Made by a program: the position numbers and the translations under genes. This document shows, piece by piece, positions 50,762 to 58,926 of a stretch of 64,000 nucleotides of DNA (the first letter of the stretch is position 1; each line of letters begins with the position of its first letter). The notes beneath the pieces were generated by a model. It was not told the DNA's origin, did no database searches, and saw only the letters and a program-made list of their open reading frames with translations. Source of the stretch: Halogeometricum rufum (GTDB lineage: Archaea > Halobacteriota > Halobacteria > Halobacteriales > Haloferacaceae); NCBI RefSeq assembly GCF_900112175.1, contig NZ_FOYT01000001.1:620001-684000 (forward strand), read 5' to 3'.

Positions 50762-52216
50762 ATGGGTGCCATCGAGGACGTGTACGACGACCTCGACACC
50801 GACGTGCCGTTCGAGGAGTTCGAGGCCGCGGTGAACGACAAGGTCGAACAGATGGGCGGCCTCGCCGACGAGGAGACGGCTGCGATGCTCCTCGCGCACG
50901 AACTGCGCGACGAGGAGGTCGAGGGAATCGCCGACATCGAACCCGGCATGGACGACGTGAAGTTCCTCGGGAAGGTGATGAGCGTGGGCGAACTCCGGAC
51001 GTTCGAACGCGACGGCGAGGACGAAGACGGCCGCGTCGTCAACGTCGAAGTCGCCGACGAGACGGGGCGAATCCGCATCTCGATGTGGGACGGGATGGCC
51101 GAAGAGGCCCTCGAGAACCTCGAAGTCGGGCAGGTGCTCCGCATCGCCGGCCGGCCGAAAGACGGCTACAACGGCGTCGAGGTCAGCGTCGACAAGGTCG
51201 AACCCGACTCCGAGGCGGAGATAGACGTCCAGACGCAGGACAGTTACCGCGTCGAAGACCTCTCGCTCGGCCTCTCGGACGTGAACCTGAAGGGTCGCGT
51301 CCTCAGCACCGACAGCGTGCGCACGTTCGACCGCGACGACGGCTCCGAGGGCCGCGTCGCCAACCTCACGCTGGGCGACCCGACGGGTCGCATCCGCGTG
51401 ACCCTCTGGGACGAGAAGGCGGACCTCGCCGAGGAGTACGACCCCGACATCACCGTCGAAGTCGTCGACGGCTACGTCCGCGAACGGGACGGCAGCCTCG
51501 AACTGCACGTCGGCAACCGAGGGACGGTCGAGGAACTCGACGAGGACGTCGAGTACGTCCCCGAGACGACGGACATCGCCGCGCTGGAGATCGGCGAGAC
51601 GGTCGACATCGCCGGTGGCGTCATCGAGACGGACCCGAAGCGGACGTTCGACCGCGACGACGGCTCCGAGGGGCAGGTCCGGAACGTCCGCGTCAAGGAC
51701 GACACCGGCGACATCCGGGTGGCCCTCTGGGGCGAGAAAGCCGACACGGACGTAGACCTCGCCGACTACGTCGTCTTCACCGACGTGGAGATACAGGACG
51801 GCTGGCAGGACGACCTCGAAGCCTCCGCCGGGTGGCGGTCGACCGTCTCGGTGATGGACGAGGTGCCGGACGGCGCCGCCGGAACCGACGCCGGCGACCC
51901 CGACGAGGCGTCCCAGTCGAAGGGACTCGGGGCGTTCGAAGACGGCGCGTCGCCGGCGTCGAACGGGGACGCCGGGGACGCGGCCGACGCCGGTGCCACC
52001 GCCGGAACCGACGCCGACGACGCCGGGGACGGTGCGGTCGAGGAGTTCACCGGGACCGTCGTTCAGGCCGGCAACCCGGTCGTCCTCGACGACGGCACCG
52101 AGACGCGGAGCGTCGAGACGTCCGAGAGCCTCCAACTCGGCGCCGAGGTGACCGTCCGCGGCCCGGTCCGCGACGGCCGCATCGAGGCGACCGACGTCGA
52201 GTCGGTCACCCGCTGA
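50762..52216 (+). CDS. rpa2: RPA-like single-stranded DNA-binding protein with multiple OB folds
   Basis: A 484-residue protein. An N-terminal helical region (FEAAVNDKVEQMGGLADEETAAMLLAHEL) precedes three OB folds near residues 65-135, 170-245 and 275-350, each with a V-x-V/T-L-x-D-x-T-G-x-I-R-V-x-L/M-W core (DETGRIRISMWD, DPTGRIRVTLWD, DDTGDIRVALWG). A Gly/Ala/Asp-rich linker leads to a fourth, shorter OB-like C-terminus (EEFTGTVVQAGNPVVL). It coats ssDNA in replication and repair. It matches, from memory, the haloarchaeal Rpa2 next to the histone gene. Start ATG at 50762. Confidence 0.88.
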   Translation: MGAIEDVYDDLDTDVPFEEFEAAVNDKVEQMGGLADEETAAMLLAHELRDEEVEGIADIEPGMDDVKFLGKVMSVGELRTFERDGEDEDGRVVNVEVADETGRIRISMWDGMAEEALENLEVGQVLRIAGRPKDGYNGVEVSVDKVEPDSEAEIDVQTQDSYRVEDLSLGLSDVNLKGRVLSTDSVRTFDRDDGSEGRVANLTLGDPTGRIRVTLWDEKADLAEEYDPDITVEVVDGYVRERDGSLELHVGNRGTVEELDEDVEYVPETTDIAALEIGETVDIAGGVIETDPKRTFDRDDGSEGQVRNVRVKDDTGDIRVALWGEKADTDVDLADYVVFTDVEIQDGWQDDLEASAGWRSTVSVMDEVPDGAAGTDAGDPDEASQSKGLGAFEDGASPASNGDAGDAADAGATAGTDADDAGDGAVEEFTGTVVQAGNPVVLDDGTETRSVETSESLQLGAEVTVRGPVRDGRIEATDVESVTR

Positions 52217-52303
52217 CCCGCCGCGCGGCGCACGCGCTGTTCCGTCCGACGGGCGGAGACGCCGTCGCGTCCGCGGAGAGTCGCAGAGGGCCGTTACGGA
52301 AAG

Positions 52304-52310
52304 GATTATA
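52304..52310 (+). promoter_or_regulatory. TATA element of the histone gene
   Basis: The sequence gattata lies 26-32 bases before the ATG at 52336, a strong leaderless promoter for the histone-deacetylase pair. Confidence 0.6.
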
Positions 52311-52335
52311 CGCGGCACGCCCGGCATATGTGGGT

Positions 52336-52767
52336 ATGAGTGTCGAGTTACCGTTCGCCCCGGTCGACACGATCATCCGCCGGAACGCTGGTGACCTTCG
52401 GGTCAGCGCCGACGCGGCGGAGGAACTCGCCCGTCGCATCCAGCGACACGGCTCGGAACTCGCCATCGACGCGGCGGAGCGAGCCCACGAGGACGGCCGA
52501 AAGACGTTGATGGCGGCGGACTTCGACGTCGAGCAGGTCGTCCCCCGGGACGAACTCGAACTCCCCATCGCACCTATCGACCGCATCGCCCGTCTCCGTA
52601 TCGGCGACCGGTATCGAGTCTCGATGGACGCCCGCATCGCACTCGCGGACATCCTCGAAGACTACGCCGACAACGTCGCGGGCGCCGCGGCGAAACTCGC
52701 TCGACACGCCGACCGACGCACGATACAGGCAGAAGACATCGAGACGTACTTCGCCCTCTTCGAGTAG
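52336..52767 (+). CDS. hstA: Doublet archaeal histone
   Basis: A 143-residue fused pair of histone folds (about residues 1-70 and 74-143), the haloarchaeal form. Each half has the pattern LPFAPVDTIIRRNAGDLRVSADAAEELARRI / LPIAPIDRIARLRIGDRYRVSMDARIALADIL. The protein is acidic and contains only two lysines (RKTLM and AAKLAR), unlike basic methanogen histones. It may act more as a regulator than as a packaging protein. The next gene, a histone-deacetylase-family enzyme, starts on the base after the stop (52768). Confidence 0.93.
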   Translation: MSVELPFAPVDTIIRRNAGDLRVSADAAEELARRIQRHGSELAIDAAERAHEDGRKTLMAADFDVEQVVPRDELELPIAPIDRIARLRIGDRYRVSMDARIALADILEDYADNVAGAAAKLARHADRRTIQAEDIETYFALFE

Positions 52768-53784
52768 ATGCAGTTCGGCTACAGCGAGACCTGTCTCGCA
52801 CACGACACCGGCGAGCGTCACCCCGAGACGGCCGACCGTCTCCGCGCCATCCGACGAGCGCTGGCCAAGCGTCACGGCGCGGAGTACGTCGAAGCCGACC
52901 CGGCGGACGACGAGGACGTGGCGTCCGTCCACGAGGACGACTACGTCGCCGAGATTCGGGCGTTCTGTGAGGACGGCGGCGGCAACTGGGACCCCGACAC
53001 CGTCGCCTCCGCGGAGACGTGGGACGCCGCCCTCGCCTCGGCGGGCCTCGCACAGTGGGCCGCGCGGAAGGCCGTCGAGGGAGTGAACGGCCGCGACACC
53101 GCGTTCTCTCTGGGCCGACCGCCGGGGCACCACGCCGTCGAGGACGACGCGATGGGCTTCTGTTTCGTCAACAACGCGGCCGTCGCGGCCCAGACGGTCA
53201 TCGAGGACGACGGCCTCGACGCCGAACGCGTCGCCATCTTCGACTGGGACGTCCACCACGGCAACGGCACGCAGGACATCTTCTACGACCGCGGCGACGT
53301 GTTCTACGCCTCGTTCCACGAGGACGGCCTCTACCCCGGGACCGGCCACGTGGACGAAATCGGCGAGGGCGACGGCGAGGGGACGACGCTGAACGCACCG
53401 CTCGCCGCCGGCGCGGGCGACGCCGACTACGACCTCGTCGTGCGCGAGGTGCTTCGGCCGGCCATCGAACGGTTCGACCCGGACCTCTTCATCGTCAGCG
53501 CGGGGTTCGACGCGCACCGCCACGACCCCATCTCGCGGATGCGCGTCTCCACGGAGGGCTACGCGCAACTGACCGACAACGTCCGGGCCATCGCCGACGA
53601 CGTGGACGCCGGACTCGCGTTCGTCCTCGAAGGCGGCTACGGTCTCGACACGCTCTCGGAGGGCGTCGCCATCGTCCACGAGACGTTCGACGGGCGGACG
53701 CCGATGGCGGTGGACGAGGAACCCGACGACAAGGCGAAGACGCTGGTCGGCGACGTGAAGGACGCTCACGGACTGGACGACTGA
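52768..53784 (+). CDS. Histone deacetylase family protein
   Basis: A 338-residue zinc deacetylase. The charge-relay pair His121-His122 in GRPPGHHAVEDDAMGFCFVNN, metal ligands Asp159, Asp161 and His163 in IFDWDVHHGNGTQDIFY, and a third in SAGFDAHRHDP are all present. Members remove acetyl groups from lysine or polyamines. It directly follows the histone gene with no gap, so both are probably translated from one mRNA. The histone itself has few lysines, so the true substrate may be another protein or a small molecule. Confidence 0.9.
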   Translation: MQFGYSETCLAHDTGERHPETADRLRAIRRALAKRHGAEYVEADPADDEDVASVHEDDYVAEIRAFCEDGGGNWDPDTVASAETWDAALASAGLAQWAARKAVEGVNGRDTAFSLGRPPGHHAVEDDAMGFCFVNNAAVAAQTVIEDDGLDAERVAIFDWDVHHGNGTQDIFYDRGDVFYASFHEDGLYPGTGHVDEIGEGDGEGTTLNAPLAAGAGDADYDLVVREVLRPAIERFDPDLFIVSAGFDAHRHDPISRMRVSTEGYAQLTDNVRAIADDVDAGLAFVLEGGYGLDTLSEGVAIVHETFDGRTPMAVDEEPDDKAKTLVGDVKDAHGLDD

Positions 53785-53871
53785 GAACGACCGGGCGAAA
53801 AACGACCGGCCGACAGGCGACTGGACGGCCGAGAACCGACCGGACTGCCGACGGACCGCGCCGGCGGTCGA

Positions 53872-55236
53872 CTACGGCCGCGGGTCGAAGTACCGCGCGA
53901 GTTCGACGCCGAACGACTCGGCGAGTTCGCCGACGTCGTCGCCGACGAGTACCTCGTACCCCTCTCGAAGCTTCTGCTCGACGTTCGCGCCGAGTCCCAC
54001 CTCGAACAGCGTCTCGCTTCGCAGGAGGTCGGCCGCGTCGGTGAACTCGCGTTCCCGTTCGACGACGTACCGGTCGCCGTTCAGGAACGGGCCGTAGGCG
54101 TCGCCGCCGGCGTACGCCTCGTAGAACCCCTCGGCGTGGTCGCGGACGTGGACGGGCGGGCCGTCGTGCCGCGCCACGTTCGGGAGCGTCCGGTGGGCGA
54201 GTTCGACCAACAGGACCGCGTCGTCGTCGGCGAACGTCGCCGACCGAATCGGCGCGAACCCCCGCCGGCCGAGTTCGGATTCGACGCCCGCGATGGACTT
54301 GTACAGTTGGGGGTACAGTTGGTCGTCCACGACGTCGGGCGCGTCGAACACGACGGCCACCGGCGTCGTCCCGCGTCGTCGCACGTGGTCGCGGACCGCC
54401 GCGGCGGACAGCGGTTCCGGTTCGTCGTCGACGAACAGTTCCTCGCGGGGGTCCGCGAGGAGTTCGCGGGCGTAGTGCTGCAGTCGGGCGACGTTCTCCG
54501 CCGAGCAGACGGCGGCGACGTTCCGCGTCGAGTCCGTCGGGTCGACGACGACGAGTGGGTCGTCGAACGACCGCGTGCCGTGGTCCTCGGGGTCGAGTTC
54601 GACCGGCGGGTGCCAGTCGGCGGCGGCGCGAAGCAGCGACTCGAAGCTCCCGTACTCGAGGACGAGGAGTTCGGTGAGATACCCCGAGAACCCCTGCGTC
54701 CGGAGGTTGCTCCCGTACGCGCCGATGCCCTTCAGGAACCGCTTGAACACCCGCACCTCGGCGGCGAGTTCCTCGTCCAGGCGCGCGCGGAGGTACTCGT
54801 TGTGGTGCGGCGTTCGGTCCACGGCGGACTGGATGGCGGCCCCCTCGTCCACGTCGAAGCACGGCACCAGGTCGACGTCGAAACCGTCGAACTCCCCGAC
54901 GACGTACGGGTGTTCGGCGTACTCCTCGTGGCCCTCGGGGAAGACGGCGTTGCCGACGGCGAGTCCGTAGCGTTCGAGCGACTCGCGGTCCACGTCGTCG
55001 GGGAAGCGGACGAACAGGTCGATGTCTCGGTCGCCCGAGAGCCACGTCCCGCGGGCCGTCGACCCCACCTGAATCACGTCCGCGTCGACGGGTACCTCGT
55101 TCAGCGCGTCCTCGACGCGGGCCGAGAGCGCCTCGACCGCTTCGCGGAGCGCCGTTCGCTCGGCGGCGTCCGGGTCGATTCGTTCGCGGACGCGGGCGAC
55201 GACGCGCGACAGGTCCTCGGAGTCCGACTCGGCCAT
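53872..55236 (-). CDS. cca: CCA-adding enzyme (class I tRNA nucleotidyltransferase)
   Basis: A 454-residue archaeal CCA enzyme that adds the 3' CCA to tRNAs. The nucleotidyltransferase active site is GSTARGTWLSGDRDIDLFVRF (residues 58-78) with Asp71 and Asp73, and the third carboxylate is in FDVDLVPCFDV near 120. FLKGIGAYGSNLRTQGFSGYLTELLVLEYGSF near 190 is the archaeal head/neck part. The C-terminal tail-binding domain follows. It is transcribed away from the deacetylase and lies just before tRNA genes. ATG at 55236 is set by family start. Confidence 0.93.
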   Translation of the reverse strand: MAESDSEDLSRVVARVRERIDPDAAERTALREAVEALSARVEDALNEVPVDADVIQVGSTARGTWLSGDRDIDLFVRFPDDVDRESLERYGLAVGNAVFPEGHEEYAEHPYVVGEFDGFDVDLVPCFDVDEGAAIQSAVDRTPHHNEYLRARLDEELAAEVRVFKRFLKGIGAYGSNLRTQGFSGYLTELLVLEYGSFESLLRAAADWHPPVELDPEDHGTRSFDDPLVVVDPTDSTRNVAAVCSAENVARLQHYARELLADPREELFVDDEPEPLSAAAVRDHVRRRGTTPVAVVFDAPDVVDDQLYPQLYKSIAGVESELGRRGFAPIRSATFADDDAVLLVELAHRTLPNVARHDGPPVHVRDHAEGFYEAYAGGDAYGPFLNGDRYVVEREREFTDAADLLRSETLFEVGLGANVEQKLREGYEVLVGDDVGELAESFGVELARYFDPRP

Positions 55237-55383
55237 TGCTGCTTCGGCGTTGTCCGTGACCGGGCGAAAGCGTGTCGGTGTGGCCCCTTTCGGACGCACG
55301 CTGACACCCCGCACGCGCGGGGCAAAACGAAAGCCCTATCAAAGTTCCTCGGTGTACGATAGATTGCAGTCGCACGCCCCCGA

Positions 55384-55456
55384 GCCGTCGTAGCTCAGTT
55401 GGTAGAGCACCTCGCTGTTAACGAGGTGGTCCCAGGTTCGAGTCCTGGCGACGGCG
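55384..55456 (+). tRNA. tRNA-Asn (GTT)
   Basis: 73 bases: acceptor gccgtcg/cgacggc, D stem gctc/gagc, anticodon stem cctcg/cgagg with loop ctgttaa (anticodon GTT), T stem ccagg/cctgg with loop ttcgagt, discriminator G. It lies 107 bases upstream of the CAT tRNA. Confidence 0.95.
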
Positions 55457-55562
55457 TCAGTTTCTCCGTGGATTCCGCCGGCCAGTCGTTGCTCCGTCGG
55501 CCGGTTCCTCGGCGGACAACGACAACGCTAAAGAGGTGCCCGCGGAAACTGGTGAACGAATC

Positions 55563-55637
55563 GGGCCCTTAGCTCAGTCTGGTTAGAGCGCTCGGCTCAT
55601 AACCGAGTGGTCGATGGTTCGAATCCGTCAGGGCCCA
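55563..55637 (+). tRNA. tRNA with CAT anticodon (Ile2 or elongator Met)
   Basis: 75 bases: acceptor gggccct/agggccc, anticodon stem ctcgg/ccgag with loop ctcataa (anticodon CAT), T loop ttcgaat, discriminator A. The general shape resembles tRNA-Ile2 (modified CAT, reads AUA) more than elongator Met, but I cannot settle this by eye. It is not an initiator. The integrase gene begins 131 bases downstream, so its 3' end is the probable integration site. Confidence 0.93.
55616..55637 (+). other. Candidate attachment site at the tRNA 3' end
   Basis: The T arm and acceptor 3' end of the CAT tRNA, followed directly by element DNA with a tyrosine integrase. The second att copy is not present between here and 64000, so it should lie further right, outside the window. 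Confidence 0.6.
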
Positions 55638-55647
55638 TAGAAACGAC

Positions 55648-55668
55648 GGAGGTTCTTCGAGAGCCTCC
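55648..55668 (+). terminator. Hairpin after the CAT tRNA
   Basis: ggaggttct and agagcctcc form a 9-pair stem (one G-U pair) with a 3-base loop tcg, 10 bases past the tRNA end. It may end tRNA transcription or be part of the element's integrase-binding region. Confidence 0.5.
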
Positions 55669-55768
55669 CTCGTCCATTCTGTGGCCTCCGCTCGGAACTC
55701 GTGAGACAGTCCTCTGCAGCGTTCGGTACGTTCCTTTGCGCTCGTGGTCGCCGCAAGGAGACCAAAGG

Positions 55769-56599
55769 ATGTACGAGCTCAAACGAGACGACGTATTGGA
55801 CGATTACAGGCGGTTTCTGAAGGTCGAGCGCGGGCTGAACGAGACGACCATCGAACAGCACACGACGATGCTGCGGGTGTTCCTCGACCGCTACGAGCAG
55901 ATCCGTCCGCCGCAGGAACTCGCCAAGGAGTTCCAAGAGCACCTGATGGACGAGGGCTACTCGAACAGCCACGTCAACAACACGATGAAGGCGATTGATT
56001 ACTACTACGAGTTCCACGGCGAGCAGTTCGACTTCAACCGCCTCAATCGCCGCAAGAAGTTACCCGAGACGCTCAGCGAGAATCAGGTGAAGCGTATCCT
56101 GTACGCGTGCGACACCTACCGCGACTTCGCGATCATGAAGACGCTCACCTCCAGCGGGGTGCGCGCCTCGGAGCTGTGCGATCTGGACGTCGTCGACGCG
56201 GACCTGGACAACCGGACGCTTCTCATCCGTCAGGGGAAGTTCGACAAGGACGGCTACGCGAAGATCTCCGATACCTGCGCTGAGGCGATCAGTCAGTACC
56301 TCGAACGGCGGGACGACGACGCCGACCCCTTGTTCCTCTCTCGAACCGGTGACCGTCTGACTCGCAACGGGTTACTCCAGTTGGTCAAGCGACGGGCGCG
56401 GTCGGCTGGCATCGAGCAGAACGTGACGGTCCACATGTTCCGCCACTACTTCGCGACGAAGATGATCGAGAACGGTGCCGACATCTCGATCGTGAAGGAG
56501 CTGCTGCGTCACGACGACATCACCTCGACGATGAAGTATCTGCACATCAGCGGGGAGGCGCTGAGTGAGCAGTACGACCGGTACGTCGATGACGTCTGA
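55769..56599 (+). CDS. Tyrosine recombinase / integrase
   Basis: A 276-residue phage-type integrase. The SAM-like N-terminal domain (residues 1-90; LDDYRRFLKVERGLNETTIEQHTTML) precedes the catalytic core with the full set: Arg132 in SSGVRASELCDL, Lys157 in RQGKFDKDG, His222 and Arg225 in VHMFRHYFATKM, His248 in LLRHDDITSTM, and nucleophile Tyr257 in KYLHISGE. It catalyses integration and excision at the neighbouring tRNA. A Shine-Dalgarno-like aaggag lies about 10 bases before the ATG at 55769. Confidence 0.93.
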   Translation: MYELKRDDVLDDYRRFLKVERGLNETTIEQHTTMLRVFLDRYEQIRPPQELAKEFQEHLMDEGYSNSHVNNTMKAIDYYYEFHGEQFDFNRLNRRKKLPETLSENQVKRILYACDTYRDFAIMKTLTSSGVRASELCDLDVVDADLDNRTLLIRQGKFDKDGYAKISDTCAEAISQYLERRDDDADPLFLSRTGDRLTRNGLLQLVKRRARSAGIEQNVTVHMFRHYFATKMIENGADISIVKELLRHDDITSTMKYLHISGEALSEQYDRYVDDV

Positions 56600-56686
56600 A
56601 TCCGGCGGCGTGGTTCGACTCGGATTCTCTTCGGGTTGGCCCGTTCGGGGGTCGCGCAGCTATGGGGTCGACTGTCTGGAGAAGCG

Positions 56687-56836
56687 ATGCGAGACGGTCG
56701 CGAACAGGAGACGACGACCGTGAATCGAAAGTCAACCGAGAGGGCCCTCAACCGTTCCAAAGCCTGGGCCCTCGTCGGTTCACCGCCCCAAGAGTCTGAG
56801 GCATCCGGTCCACCAGAGGTGGTCCGGCGTGTCTAA
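56687..56836 (+). CDS. Small ORF in integrative-element operon (49 aa)
   Basis: Forty-nine codons from an ATG at 56687 to 56836: polar and charged (MRDGREQETTTVNRKSTERAL ... PPEVVRRV). It overlaps the next short frame by 8 bases, giving a chain of overlapping frames typical of coupled translation. No family recognised. An earlier in-frame start at 56636 would add 17 residues. Confidence 0.45.
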   Translation: MRDGREQETTTVNRKSTERALNRSKAWALVGSPPQESEASGPPEVVRRV

Positions 56837-56960
56837 CGACTCGGGTGGACGCATTGAGGGTTACGACGCCGGGTCGACGACGGTCGAATCCTCGTCCGCC
56901 GAGGCTTTGGAACACATCGGTCACCGGCAGGTCTGCTTCTGTCGGGGAGGTCGACCGTGA
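56829..56960 (+). CDS. Small CxC protein coupled to the winged-helix gene (43 aa)
   Basis: A GTG at 56829 opens 43 codons ending at 56958-56960: acidic (SNDSGGRIEGYDAG ...) with a C-terminal HRQVCFCRGG. The stop overlaps the GTG of the next gene (GTGA at 56957-56960), strong evidence for translational coupling. The C-x-C could bind metal alone or with a partner. No family recognised. Confidence 0.55.
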   Translation: MSNDSGGRIEGYDAGSTTVESSSAEALEHIGHRQVCFCRGGRP

Positions 56961-58612
56961 GACTCATCGAACCGAGTTGGCACGAGGTGTCCGCCAACTT
57001 CCTCTACGACGAGCACGGACTCGCCCCGTTCTTCGCCGCCGACCGCCGGGTCAAGCAGGGCGGTGGCTCGCAGACAGCCGAGTTCCGCGATGATGGCGAG
57101 CGTTGGGTCGTACGGCTCTACTACCAGAACTCCGGGATCGTCCATCCCGGTCCGAGAACGCCGACCGGCACCGAGTTCCGCCTCGACGAGATGCGCGAGT
57201 ATCGACTGGCGGTCGCTCGCCACGCCGAAGAGGATCCGACCGGTCAGCAGTCGTTCAACGCACACCTCGCCCCGCGCTGGTCGGGCATGAAAGTCGAGAA
57301 CGCGCGCGGTCGACGGAGCACGCTCGACGTTCCGATTCGGGAAGGCGTCAACGTCAAAGTCAGCGGGTCGAACATCGATATCTTCCGCTATCAGGACCTC
57401 CTCCGTCAGGCGGCCGAGGCAGTCGGTATCAACGGTCGGTACTTCGAGGACCCACACGAGTACTCGAACGTTCAGGACGCAGAGCGGTACGTTAGAATCC
57501 ACTGTGACGCATCGGGACCGATACACGCACGCGACGGACCGATAGCGAAGATTGGCCACCTCCTCGAACACGACCGGACGGGCTACCGCAAGGTCGTCCA
57601 GAACGACGACGATTCGCACGGCCGAAATCTCCCTGGCTACTACCACACCGTCACGCTGGGTCCGCGACGAGTGCGAGAGGCGTTCCCGTCTCACCGATTC
57701 CCGATCGAGGTGAAGCACTACTACGCACGCGAGGCGCGGTCGAAATCGAAGGACGACCCGCTCCGACACCCGAAGGTCGGCGTCTCGTATCAGGTAAGTC
57801 GGTGGGACGGGAAGATCGGGGTGACCGACGAAGACCTGGAGGAACTCCGACGCCAGTTGGACCGGACGCTTCACGCGGTGCTCATCGACGCGGGACTCAA
57901 CCCGACGCCGAGCAGCGACGGTGCTGGAACGACCTACGTACCTGATCCCTACTTCCCGGCAGACGTCGACGAGGACGCCGAGGAGCCGCCGAGTCTCGAT
58001 CTCACTCACATCCGTCACGAGCAGGAGAGCATCGTCGTCCGCGCTCTCACGGACGGCCTCTCGCCCGTCGAGTGGGAGTCGCTGGAGACGCTGGTCACCG
58101 ATGGCGGAAGAGTATCGCCGAGGGATATCGCGGCTCGTCACGATCGCCACGAAGAGAGTGTCCGACGAGCGCTCAGACGGATGGGCGAGATGGTTGAACG
58201 CGAGTACGGGACCGTCTCGCTGAAGAGCACCTACGTCGCAGAGTTGGTCTACGACGCGGTGCAGGAGGCAGAAGCGTCTCGCGAGTCGTTCAAGCGGGCC
58301 GCTGAGACCGCGGGAAAGGCGCTCGCGTCGGCGAGGCGTGGGCTCGACGACCGGACGAGTGCGCTTCTCGCCTGGTGTGCTCGGTACGATGTCGAAGTCG
58401 ACAGCCGCGGTGACGCAGTCCAACGGATTCGTCTCGGCGAACTGGATCGGGATTCCGACGCTGATCCCGAGATGCTCGTGAAGCGCGCGTACGAACTCTG
58501 GACTGACGCGAGGCAGGACGTCGAAGCGTTCCGTTCTGCTGTCGTCGAGTTTCGGCGGCCCGAGGACCGTGGCGTGCGGACGGTTGAGGCGTGGCGATTG
58601 CTGAGACGGTAG
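56957..58612 (+). CDS. Element-encoded 551-aa protein with C-terminal winged helix (DUF7845-like)
   Basis: A 551-residue protein. The N-terminal ~330 residues (WHEVSANFLYDEHGLAPFFAADRRVKQ; FNAHLAPRWSGMKVENARG; YHTVTLGPRRVREAFPSHRFPIEVKHYYAREA) match a family I recall from haloarchaeal integrative elements, usually beside integrases (DUF7845). A winged helix follows near residues 370-440 (LSPVEWESLETLVTDGGRVSPRDIAARHDRHEESVRRALRRM), then a helical tail. Replication, transfer or regulation are all possible; none is proven. GTG start at 56957 overlaps the upstream small gene. Confidence 0.75.
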   Translation: MRLIEPSWHEVSANFLYDEHGLAPFFAADRRVKQGGGSQTAEFRDDGERWVVRLYYQNSGIVHPGPRTPTGTEFRLDEMREYRLAVARHAEEDPTGQQSFNAHLAPRWSGMKVENARGRRSTLDVPIREGVNVKVSGSNIDIFRYQDLLRQAAEAVGINGRYFEDPHEYSNVQDAERYVRIHCDASGPIHARDGPIAKIGHLLEHDRTGYRKVVQNDDDSHGRNLPGYYHTVTLGPRRVREAFPSHRFPIEVKHYYAREARSKSKDDPLRHPKVGVSYQVSRWDGKIGVTDEDLEELRRQLDRTLHAVLIDAGLNPTPSSDGAGTTYVPDPYFPADVDEDAEEPPSLDLTHIRHEQESIVVRALTDGLSPVEWESLETLVTDGGRVSPRDIAARHDRHEESVRRALRRMGEMVEREYGTVSLKSTYVAELVYDAVQEAEASRESFKRAAETAGKALASARRGLDDRTSALLAWCARYDVEVDSRGDAVQRIRLGELDRDSDADPEMLVKRAYELWTDARQDVEAFRSAVVEFRRPEDRGVRTVEAWRLLRR

Positions 58613-58926
58613 TTTCCCCGGTCGGGTCGCGGTAGGTGACCTGTCCGGGGTAGTGGCGACGCTATCTGAGTACCGTTTTCTCGGTCGAATTTGCTTGTTG
58701 TACGGGTCTGTTACACCCTCTGTTAGTGGAGTTGAGGCGTCAGGAAGGGGTTGTTCATGCTTGGTAGTCGAGAGTGGTCGGCCGAAATCGAACGGGAGGG
58801 GTTTTGTTCTCTGTTAGGGGTGTGGCTAAGAAGCCACAGCACTAAAACACCGCCTCGCTTCGCTCGGCAGATTACAGCAGAAACATAGGGGCAGGCGCGC
58901 CTGATTTGCCCCGCCCTGACATCTAC
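58613..58926. other. Convergent intergenic region with short direct repeats
   Basis: About 314 bases between the convergent winged-helix and HEPN genes. It holds three copies of tctgtta (58707-58713, 58719-58725, 58810-58816); the first two are 12 bases apart. A G+C drop begins here. No gene is seen. Confidence 0.5.
58821..58838. terminator. Bidirectional hairpin between convergent genes
   Basis: tgtggct and agccaca form a 7-pair stem with loop aaga, between the stops at 58612 and 58927. It can act for either strand. Confidence 0.45.

Noticed and set aside
53495-55375. A 626-codon minus-strand frame covering the CCA enzyme
   Set aside because: Arg-rich shadow of cca and the deacetylase gene; no conserved motif.
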